64,000 nt of DNA from Laburnicola sp. R22_1 (lineage: Eukaryota; Ascomycota; Dothideomycetes; Pleosporales; Didymosphaeriaceae). Position numbers and translations under genes: made by a program. The first letter of the stretch is position 1; each line of letters opens with the position of its first letter. Shown here piece by piece: positions 55,716-64,000 of this stretch. The stretch is taken from positions 2,356,001-2,420,000 of the forward strand of contig JACONQ010000009.1 of NCBI GenBank assembly GCA_014281115.1, given 5' to 3'. A model generated the notes under the pieces. That model was not told the DNA's origin and searched no databases. It worked only from the letters and a program-made list of their open reading frames with translations.

Positions 55716-56003
55716 TGTCCGTACACCGTACGGGCAAGGGCACCTGAGGGTGTTGAGGTTTCAATATTGCCGCACGATGGCATCACGTGGGGATCACGTG
55801 ATGCCCGTGCGCCGCGGCCCGTGCGCCGCAAGATCTTCTCCTTTCCATCCGCACCCTCTCTAGAGACAAGCAATCAATACCAAGTCGTTCTGTTATGTTA
55901 TTTCCTTTCCTCGTACGATCGCCCCGTACACCCTCCACGCTTGCCAGTATAGAGGATTAGAATTCGATGTCTATACAGCTAGCTGTAGAGTACCCATTCA
56001 ACA
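55716..56003 (+). repeat. Element E 3' LTR
   Basis: 288 bp, no difference from the 5' LTR seen. A purine-rich GGAGGAAGGGAGAACC lies about 35 bp upstream of it rather than abutting it. Confidence 0.95.
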
Positions 56004-57640
56004 GTAATACACAGCCTTATAGGGCAAACCTCTTAAGAATAGCTAGTATAGTTAAAAGAGATATCTAAATTAAGACTATACTAAGATAGGGGATAAAGAA
56101 GGGACCTAGGAGGCCCTTACTTATATAGTAGGCGGCATAGAGCATAGGCCTATACTAATTGCGCGCTAACACTAACTAGAAAAGTCGCCTTCTATAAGGT
56201 AAAAGGCGCTATTAGGGTGTAAAAGAAAAGATAATAGTAAATAACTAGTAGGGAGGTAGGCACAAACTATTATATATACTAAAAGTATATAAAGTCTTTA
56301 TTTAGATAGTATTAAAAGTAAAAAGCACGCGTATAATTTATTATATATTATAGTAGTAGTAGTAGTAGTAAAGTATATATATAGTCTATTATCTATTATT
56401 TAGTAATATAGTAAAAAATAAAAAAATAAAATTAATTATCTAGTAATATAGTAGATAAATAAGTAAGTTAGAGTATTATTATTATTATAAGTTTAATATT
56501 TTAAAAGCTAGGAGAAGAAATATTAAAAAAACTTTAATATACTTTAGTTTTAGGACTTAGTATATATATAATATTTTATATATACTAGTAATATAATAAA
56601 AAAGTAGTAATTAAACATAGTAAAGCTACTTAAAAACTAAATAAATAAAGGTAGTTTATAACTCTTATCTAGAAGAAGTCTAACTTAAATATTATTTTTA
56701 TATAGTAATAGTAATAAATTATAAAATAAAGGTTATATATTTATAATATAAGTCTAATACTAGTAGAATTTATCTAAATAAGTATAAAAGTTATTTTTAT
56801 TATTATAGTATAGGTTAATAAGGTTATTAAATAGTAAAATAAAAAAATTACTAATATTATAGTTAAATTAATTTAAAAAATAGTTTTAAATAGTAGAAAA
56901 TAATTTATAATTAGTAATAGCTATAGTAAAAGTCTTATAAATTAAGAAGAGAATTACTACTATTACTTTATTATTATTAGTATTTTAAGTATTAATAGTT
57001 ATAGTTAGAAAAAATTATAGACCTTTTAGTATATAGTATAACACTATAAGAAAAAGCTATATATATACTAAAAATATATTAAAAAAATAAAGTAGTAAAA
57101 TAGGTTAGGCTAGAAACTATTTGTTAGCACGTGCAAATTAGCCTCTTATACTAGAGGTAGTTAATTATAAAATATACTAGGTACTAAAGTTAACTAATAG
57201 TAGTAGTATTTTTTAGTTACTAGAGATACTATTCTAAAGTAAGTCTTTTTAAAAATAATAAGCTAAAAGCCTATATACTTAAATGCAATCTACTATACTA
57301 ATTAGTATTTAGAAAAGTTATTACTTTGGGTAAATAGCTTAGAAAAATAAAGAATTAAGCTTAAAATAGAATATTAAAGCTATAATACTAGTCTTAACTA
57401 AGGCTTCTAGGCACTTTATAGTTAGATTATATAATTAAGAAATTTGTTAATTTTAGAAATAACGCTATTATATACGTATAATATAGTAGGAGGCTCTGCT
57501 TTTTTATTATATTATTTAAGATAAAAGCCTTTATTATCTTACCTCTAGGTAGATTTAATTAACGCTATATATATTAATAGATTAAGCTAAGATTGTAAAG
57601 TCTACTATATAGCGCTATTATATAATAACGCGTAAACAAT
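56004..57640. other. AT-rich RIP desert with repeat R copy 3
   Basis: Over 75% A+T, TA/TAG words, a (TAG)n run near 56350-56370, no frame readable even after allowing TAG as Gln. Probably an older element whose left part is 51500-52411, with E inserted into it. Host composition returns at about 57640. Confidence 0.6.
57480..57610 (+). repeat. AT-rich repeat R, copy 3
   Basis: Direct copy of 51570-51690 around TTTTTTATTATATTATTTAA and AAAGCCTTTATTAT, followed by CTTACCTCTAGGTAGATTTA. It is followed closely by host sequence, so it may be the edge of the old element. Confidence 0.7.
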
Positions 57641-58863
57641 AAGATAACCAGCACCTGCTAGGTGCCCCATAAGCTCCTGCTAACAGCTTAGTGAGTCGAC
57701 GACTGCGTGGTTCATGTGTCATCGCAAGGAGAGTGACGGGGTCACAGCGCGGGGTAGATTGTTCAGCTCGTATTCGAATCGTCAAATACCCCGCACACCT
57801 CAAGTGGGGAGCGTAGCCTTAATTTTATACAGTCACGTGAAGCTGAGTACACATTCGTCTTCTCTGCCATGATTGCGTCCCACTGACCATACGAATGAGC
57901 TTTATGACTCATTGAATGGCACATCGATCGTATGAGCAAGTATGGTGAATGTTGAAGGGAGGAGCGCAGCACGTGTAGCTGTCCCAAACAGAGTTAGACT
58001 GCCCACAGGCCGCATCCCGTCCCACTGTCTTCATCCGAAGATTCATCGCAACATATCGCTCTCTCACGAACATGACGGAAGTAGGCACGATACATATTCT
58101 TGGTTCTACACAAGTTACTCTCTCTTTATTTCTGGGGCGCCTTTCCACGGCGCGCTACATCTCATGCCGTGCGCAGTAGGACTCCGGCACCTCCAGGACG
58201 GGCGTCTCCTCCGTCGTCTAAGCCGACAATATATCAACAGGTGTATAGTTTATACCTCGTGGAACTTCTCATTCCTCAAATGCCAATATTTCCATCCAAC
58301 ATTCAATGATTGCCAGCCCTCGAAGAACGGGTCGTTGATCGTTAGAGGCCCATTGCACTGAGGATTTGCCCATCACAGGGGGTACGCCAGATGAGCACGT
58401 TATCGATTGTCGTGAGGAATCTCGGATACTACTCGGTTGCATATTAACTTATCAGCCCTTGCCAAGCATCTCATATCCCGCATCTCACATCATTATCAAT
58501 GAGTCCAGCTGGTACTGGAAGGTGGAGTCCTACAATTAGCCGTTATTTCCTGCAGGAACCAGAAGAAAGCAATATGGTTCAATCTTATTCTAGCTTCATT
58601 CAAGCTTCGCCCTTTTCCCGCAGCATATATCTTGAAGGCAGGCTAAGCCCAGAAATTTGTCTGGGCAGCGCGGCTTAATCGGGCAGGTGGTACGTCGAAC
58701 ACACTTGGCATGCGATTATCATCACGCATCCTGAACCTCGGGCAGCTGTCCGACCCGGCGGCCAGGAACGTTGGAAATCACGTCAAGGGTAGCTTCTTCA
58801 GTTGGAGCTTTGCGGAGCTTCCTCTCTCTTCGTTCGCACGAGAGCTGCATCAATCCCGCGACA
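57641..58863. other. Intergenic region upstream of dipeptidyl-peptidase
   Basis: Host composition. Frames at 57942-58361 (+) and 57909-58148 (-) overlap each other and have no family signal. The last few hundred bases must contain the dpp promoter; an ATG at 58710 opens a 73-codon frame out of register with the gene and is probably an upstream ORF or chance. Confidence 0.5.
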
Positions 58864-61400
58864 ATGGCTTCATGGAAGGCAGCTTTGAGCTTCGGCTTAC
58901 TTCTAGGACAAGCTCAGGCCTTTACCATTGAGTTTGTACCTTGATTTGATTGCTGTGCCACGATGCTAACTGGCGTAGGGGCATGCTTGCCGCACCGCGA
59001 AGAAGCACCGCGATTGTCAACCCCAGCGGAGTGAGAAACCCAAATGTTGTCGGGCGCTTGTATACACCCAACTGACATTCAACAGGAATTGGCTCTATTC
59101 TCCTCCACGAGCTACAATTGGACGACTCGAAAGGCATCCAAGACATGGCATTTCTTAGACGTCGCAAGCGGCAATGTCACTGATGCGCCTCTGGACGCTG
59201 ATGTTTCGGAGGTGGTATGGGTTGGTTCTTCGAATACCAGTGTTCTTTACCTCAACGGAACAAATGATGAGGTGCCTGGAGGTGTGACCCTCTACACTGC
59301 TGATTTGGGAGAGGAATTTTCGCCGTAAGTCAAGACCAAGGATTACGCTGCCAGAACTCACAAATTCCAGTAAACTCGTCGCATCTCTGAACGCGCCCTT
59401 CCAAGGTTTGAAAGTCGCCCGGACCGAATCAGGATCTATCAACTTCGTGGTCAATACGCTTGCATACAGCAACAACGGTTCAGCATACAACCCGGAGCTT
59501 GCTAGCACGCCGTTGAGCAGCGGTCAGATCTACGACGCCAACTTCATCCGGCATTGGGATACCTATATAACTGCAGAGCGATATGCCGTCTTTGGTGGTG
59601 TGCTGTCGTCGGGTTACGGTGGGTACTCGTTCGATGGCGAGCTCAAAAATCTACTCCTCGGTATCAACGCTTCTGTCACGCGTCCAGAGTCTCCAGTCCA
59701 GGTCTTTGGTGATGAGGGAGACTACGATATCTCACCGGATGGTAGCACTGTTGCTTTCCTCACCAAAGCACCTGAACTACCCAAAGCAAATTACACGGCG
59801 AGCTACATATACATAGTCCCACACGACGGTTCCAAAGCACCAGTCCCCGTCAACGGCCCCGGAAGCTCTGCGCCTAAAACCGCTCAAGGTGCATCGGAAG
59901 CCCCACGATGGTCCCCAGACAGCAAAAAGCTCGCCTACGCCCAACAAGACCGCATCGCCTACGAATCAGACCGTTTCAAGCTCTACGTCGCCGCCGTCGA
60001 TGATCTAAACTCCGAAGTCTCTGCCGTGGCTGAGAATTGGGACTCCAGCCCTTCCAACTTCCAGTGGAGCCATGACGGCGCTGACCTTTGGGTGGTTTCC
60101 GAACTCCACGCTGCCACACGCCTGTACGTCGTCCCACACGACGCAGACGCAGACTTCACACCTAAAAACATAACCGGGCCCTCGACTAAGCTTGCCGACT
60201 TTGCCATCCTCCCCTCGGGCGAAGCACTCATATCCGCATCCTCCAGCTGGTCCTCCCGCATCTTCTACACCCAGTCCCCCACCACCTCCCCCAAGGTCCT
60301 CTTCACCGCCAACGAAGTCGACCCCGAGCTCGCCGGCCTTCTCCCCAACTCAACCACAAACTTCTGGTACACAGGCGGCGACGGCGACCCCATCCAGTCC
60401 TTCGTATACTACCCCTCCAACTTCTCTCGCGAGGAGAAGTGGCCCATGATCATGATGGTCCACGGCGGGCCACAGAGCAGCCAAGGCGACAGCTGGAGCA
60501 CACGGTGGAACGTCCGGCTCTGGGCCGAGCAAGGCTTCGTCGTCTTCGTCCCCCAGTTCACAGGGACCCCCTCCTACGGCCAAGAATTCGTCGATAAAAT
60601 CCAGAACAATTGGGCGGGGACACCGTACCGCGATCTCGAAGCTTTAATCGCCCACATCGAAGCCAACATCAGCTACATCGACATGGACCGCGCCGTCGCC
60701 GCGGGCGCAAGTTTCGGCGCCTTTTCGTGAGTTTCCACTCTCCCTCTTCCTACTCATGGTCCTGCCCTCTCGCCTTCCTTCCTCATCCTCATCGCCTACT
60801 ACTACTCCTCCTCCCCATCATGCATGCAGCAAAACTAACCCGCAACCCTGCAGCATAAACTGGATCCAAGGGCACGCCCTCGGCCGCAAATTCCGCGCCC
60901 TCGTCTCCCACGACGGCAAAATCAACCAATTCGGCGCCTACGCCACCGACGAGCTCTGGTTCATCCAACAAGACCAAAACGGCACCATCTGGGACGACCG
61001 CGAAAACTACGCCATCTGGGACCCGTTAACCCATGCTAAGAACTTTAGTACCCCGCAGTTCGTCGTGCATAGTACGTTGTGTCTTTCCTTGCCTTATTGT
61101 ACCCCTTGCTCGGATGCGTCGCAAAGATGGAGGGGTGTAAAGGGACAGGATAGGATGGTTTGGCTAACGACGAGCGTAGATGACCTCGACTACCGCGTCG
61201 TCCAATCCGAAGGCGTCATGCTCTTCAACATCCTCCAGAGTCTCGGGGTGCCCTCGCGCTTTCTGCATTTCCCCGATGAAGGGCACTGGGTGGTGAATCG
61301 CGATAATAGTCTCATGTGGCATCGGTATATTTTCAATTGGGTGAGGTATTGGGTGGGTTTGGATGCGGAATTGATTCAGGAGGCGGTGATTGGGCAGTGA
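58864..61400 (+). CDS. dpp5: Secreted dipeptidyl-peptidase V (peptidase family S9), 717 aa
   Basis: Six exons: 58864-58931, 58979-59030, 59086-59324, 59371-60726, 60854-61071 and 61180-61400. Introns are 47, 55, 46, 127 and 108 nt, and the joins give 718 codons including the stop. Residues 1-20 are a signal peptide (MASWKAALSFGLLLGQAQA), so the enzyme is exported. Next come MLAAPRRSTAIVNPSG and a beta-propeller of about 400 residues with many N-glycosylation sites. The C-terminal alpha/beta-hydrolase holds catalytic Ser567 in GASFGAFS (split by intron 4), Asp in NDLDYR and His in DEGHW. The family removes dipeptides from oligopeptides for nutrition, and homologues in other fungi are major secreted antigens. 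Intron 1 has a GTTTGT donor and a CTAAC branch site. Intact. The first two exons are short and easy to miss. Confidence 0.93.
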
Positions 61401-61806
61401 GTGGGATGGGCGGTATGAGTGGAGAGAGAGAGAGAGAGAGATGAAGGAAAATCGGGTACGAGGGGGCGGGGGGAGATGAGATGATTAATGGGACTGACGA
61501 TCAAAGTCAGCACTTTTCTGTTTCATTGACGGCGTCGCTGCTTTTGGTCGAGGGTGAGTAATCGTCCTCGGTGAATGATGCTCCAAAGCGTGTGAACCGC
61601 TCCTGTGACGCTTCGACCTGGTGGTACCGAGCTCGGAATCAGAGCGCCTGGTGGAGTGAGGGAAACTGTCCTGCATCCATACATAGCCAAGCTATGCCTC
61701 AACTTTTCGCGCCGTCCTCGTCTCGTGAGCATAATTCTCTCAAATAGCCCGCCAGGCGGCCCCGTCACCACGAACCACCCATCCACAGCGCCATGAGTCC
61801 ATAGTC
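61401..61806. other. Convergent 3' ends, with a GA microsatellite
   Basis: The dpp5 and MFS genes converge here. A (GA)10 tract lies at about 61421-61441. Small open frames on both strands have no support. Confidence 0.6.
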
Positions 61807-63805
61807 TCAAGCCCCACCCCAGCTCGTCCCCCCAGCCCCAATCCCCGTACTCCCAATATTCGAGCTCAACCGCCTAAACCCCACCCCCATTCCCACCGGC
61901 ACCGAACTCCTCCTCCGCACACACCTCCTCGACACACTCCCCACCAACCCCGCACTACTCCGCCTCCGCCTCCTTCTCTCTCCAACTTCATCCAAGTCCA
62001 TCTCATCATCCGTAGTCATCGCCTCGCTATCCCTCGTATTCGCCCGCGCCAGCAAATTCGTCGGCTCCCCATATTCAGACTCGGATAGTGCAGCCTCGTC
62101 TTCTTCTTCATCCGAAGGCGCAGAGGCCGAAACTACGCTTTCAACGTCGGAATCGGGGTCGTCGCCGAAACCCTTGCCTTCTTCGAGCCAGAGGGTGGGG
62201 ATGAAAGCGAGGAAGGAGATTAAGGACAGTGTCCAGAAGGGAATGATGACGTATCCCTTCTTCAAGCTCCAAGAATAAAGACTTCCAATGCTAGCAGGGC
62301 CCGTTGCGCGTCCAACAGCCGATACGCTAGTCGCAAGGCCGTTTATTGTACCGAGGACACGGAGGCTCGTCGCGCTGTTGGTTAGCATGATAGTCGAAGT
62401 GGGGAATGCGAAAGTTCCGCCGAAGCCGCGGAATATTAGGAGGATGACCATGACGACTTCTTGGGCGGTTTGGTTGGGGAGTAGAGAGACGAATGGGGTG
62501 ATGAAGTAGATGACGGGGAAGATGAGGAATGCGATTCGGAGACAGCGCAGGACGCCCCAGCGTCGGGCGAGGACTGGGAAGAGAAGGAATTGCGAAAGCA
62601 TCGAGGTTATGGCGAAGATGGTGAAGATGGCTCCGATGCGTCGAGAGTCGATACCGAAGCCGCCTGCAAACTTGAAGGGGAGAGTCACATTTGCGTCGTC
62701 GATTGCCATCGGAGGGTGGTGCATGAAGACCGCAATGATCTGGAAACCAGTTAGCGAGGCATAAATGTGGGCTTTGGGCTAGGTCTACCTGATCAAATGC
62801 GAGCGTGTACAGTGCGAGTAATGTGTACACGACTAAGTTCAGTGTCGTCTGGAATGAGAGCACATCAGCCAGTCTCGGAGCGCTATCCTTTACGGGCGCA
62901 TTGGTACTATCTGGAGCAGCTTCTTCGTCGTCGACTACTTTCACCTGACCTAGCAGTGGCTCTCGCTCGGCGTGCGCGTGGCCCTTCTTCTTCCCAGGTA
63001 GATGAAGAAGTTTGCGCACAAAAGTCGTGATTGTTGCACCGACGACGAGCCCCAGGTCGCGGTCCTGCTTCTTTTTCTCTAGAGATTCCTGGCCCTGTCA
63101 GCATTTCACGTCTAGGGCGCGGTAGAGCAAGACCTACCTTCAAGAAGAGCCATCCCACAACAATGCCAATGCAGAACAAGGCAGCTGCAACAAGATTCGG
63201 CGGACTATATGGAAACCTCTCCAAGAAGCTGCTGCCATGGGGTTTACGAGGGTCGATCCGCAGCGGATTCGACAACGCTCCACCCAGCGTCGGGCCAAAG
63301 ATGGCACCCACCGTATACACCAGCGGCATGATACTAAACGCCCTGGGTTGCAGCTCCTTCCACGGACACAGCTCTGCTACCGTTGTCCTCAATATGCCCA
63401 CATTGCCGTTCCCCAGCCCTTGTAGCGCGCGAGCGGTGATTGCCATGGGTAGCGAGGTCGAGAAGCCGAAGAGAAGCATCGTGACCATAGTATTGAACAG
63501 GCCGATGAGAATAATAGGCTTGCGGCCGTACCGATCGGACGCGGCACCCCATGCTATGCCAGTGACGGCTTGCGCTATGGAGAAGACGGCCGAGGTGAAG
63601 CCAGCCCAGAGGGCGATGTCGTTCTCAGGGACGCCGAAGGACTCCATCATCTCGGGGATGTAGGGGAAGACGGACGTCAGCGCGATGGGTTCGGCGAAGC
63701 GACATATTGCTATGAACAATCAGCCTGTGTCTACACGCTTCTCAAGTTGTACTCACAGAGAATGACGAGTTGCTGGACGGGCAAGCGGCGTTCGCGGTCG
63801 GTCAT
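61807..63805 (-). CDS. MFS transporter, DHA1 / ZIF-like type, 617 aa
   Basis: Four exons: 63805-63757, 63709-63138, 63088-62789 and 62739-61807, with 47-49 nt introns; 1854 coding nt. Twelve membrane spans are expected in two halves. The N-terminal half opens with ICRFAEPIALTSVFPYIPEMM, then motif A at about residues 71-81 (GAASDRYGRKP) and ARALQGLGNGNVG in helix 4. A charged cytoplasmic loop (HLPGKKKGHAHAEREPLL) joins the halves. The C-terminal tail is acidic (PSDEEEDEAALSESEYGEP) and then arginine-rich. The sequence is like yeast YCR023C and plant zinc-induced facilitators, from memory. Substrate cannot be told. The start at 63805 is the only ATG that splices in frame to helix 1. Confidence 0.9.
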
Positions 63806-64000
63806 GGCGGCGCGCGACACTGCAGCAGCAACAAACGCATGCTACAAGGGAGAGTTAAGAGGAGGAAGAGGAAGAAGAGCAGGCGTGTGGCGGGCTCGGA
63901 AAGGCCTGAGTCAAGCATTGCTGCGGAGTGCTTGCTTGCTGCACACCGGAATCGTGAGCGCCCCGCTCTTTTGTGCCGGCACGCGCCTAGCTGGCCCATC
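63806..64000. promoter_or_regulatory. Upstream region of the MFS gene
   Basis: Short GC-balanced stretch to the window edge, including polypyrimidine runs on the coding strand (revcomp of GGAGGAAGAGGAAGAAGAG) typical of fungal promoters. No other gene seen. Confidence 0.4.

Larger units (their letters stand above)
52412..56003 (+). mobile_element. Element E: young non-autonomous Copia-type LTR retrotransposon (Gag-protease only)
   Basis: 3592 bp with two 288 bp LTRs that look identical base for base, flanked by GTAAT (52407-52411 and 56004-56008). The interior has a 530 bp leader with 130 bp tandem repeats and one 818-codon frame. Reverse transcriptase and RNase H are absent. The element shows no RIP despite lying in an AT-rich region and having a RIP-decayed solo LTR relative 6.4 kb away. 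It must have been mobilised in trans, and recently. Confidence 0.94.

Noticed and set aside
57909..58361. Overlapping frames on both strands in the region before dpp5
   Set aside because: No recognisable motif, splice structure or preference between strands; probably chance in non-coding DNA.
58710..58931. 73-codon frame upstream of the peptidase as its first exon
   Set aside because: Out of register with the signal peptide; ATG 58864 gives a clean signal peptide and correct splicing.
60756..61400. Long open frame at the end of the peptidase gene as a separate protein
   Set aside because: It reads through two introns of dpp5; splicing gives exact family motifs (GASFGAFS-INWIQGH, VVH-NDLDYR).
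1..64000. Giant Starship-type element (tyrosine recombinase captain) or CRISPR array
   Set aside because: No captain-like recombinase, cargo boundary or regularly spaced short repeat array was found on either strand.

Overview
The window is a piece of a filamentous ascomycete genome, most likely a dothideomycete; no species can be named from the sequence alone. The reasons are 46-55 nt GT-AG introns (longer only in one gene), Zn(II)2Cys6 regulators, a HET-domain gene, a secreted S9 peptidase, and transposons decayed by C-to-T and G-to-A changes typical of RIP (repeat-induced point mutation). The DNA is two-speed: GC-balanced host genes alternate with AT-rich nested transposable elements (TEs) full of in-frame TAG codons.

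Layout. 1-2390: RIP-decayed Ty1/Copia fragment, minus strand. 2905-3925: short-chain dehydrogenase pseudogene with two frameshifts. 4584-15442: what looks like one ancestral gene, a Zn2Cys6 N-terminus joined to a HET domain, cut in two by an 8.4 kb nest of four pogo/Fot1-type DNA transposons (A1, B, C, A2; 6611-15067). 15808-17357: a second Zn2Cys6 regulator with an in-frame TGA and TE sequence starting about 10-100 bp upstream of its ATG. About 17450-45100: a TE nest made of a chromodomain Ty3/Gypsy element (Gypsy-1) interrupted by Gypsy-2 (18623-32299, itself interrupted by Copia-1, 19659-25183), Copia-2 (32727-38090) and pogo element D (38964-40755), followed by an unexplained minus-strand open region and a pogo fragment. 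Target-site duplications confirm each insertion: GATAG, TGAGT, TAAGG/TAAGA and TA.

45703-46502: two solo LTRs, each with its own 5 bp duplication. 46778-47997: a 389-aa coiled-coil protein of unknown function. 49319-51440: pogo element F. 52412-56003: a young non-autonomous LTR element (E) with identical LTRs, encoding only Gag-protease and carrying a dispersed GYACGA motif in every reading frame. 57640 to the end: host genes, namely a secreted dipeptidyl-peptidase V (58864-61400, +) and a 617-aa MFS transporter (61807-63805, -).

The most interesting points are: (1) the Zn2Cys6-HET fusion that can be rebuilt exactly through the TE nest; (2) a direct repeat with an exact 17 bp period inside the terminal inverted repeats of all five pogo families, matching the length of a CENP-B box; (3) the frame-independent GYACGA motif in element E; and (4) the antisense open region at 42340-43641. 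No tRNA, rRNA or CRISPR was seen. All joins, counts and alignments were made by eye.
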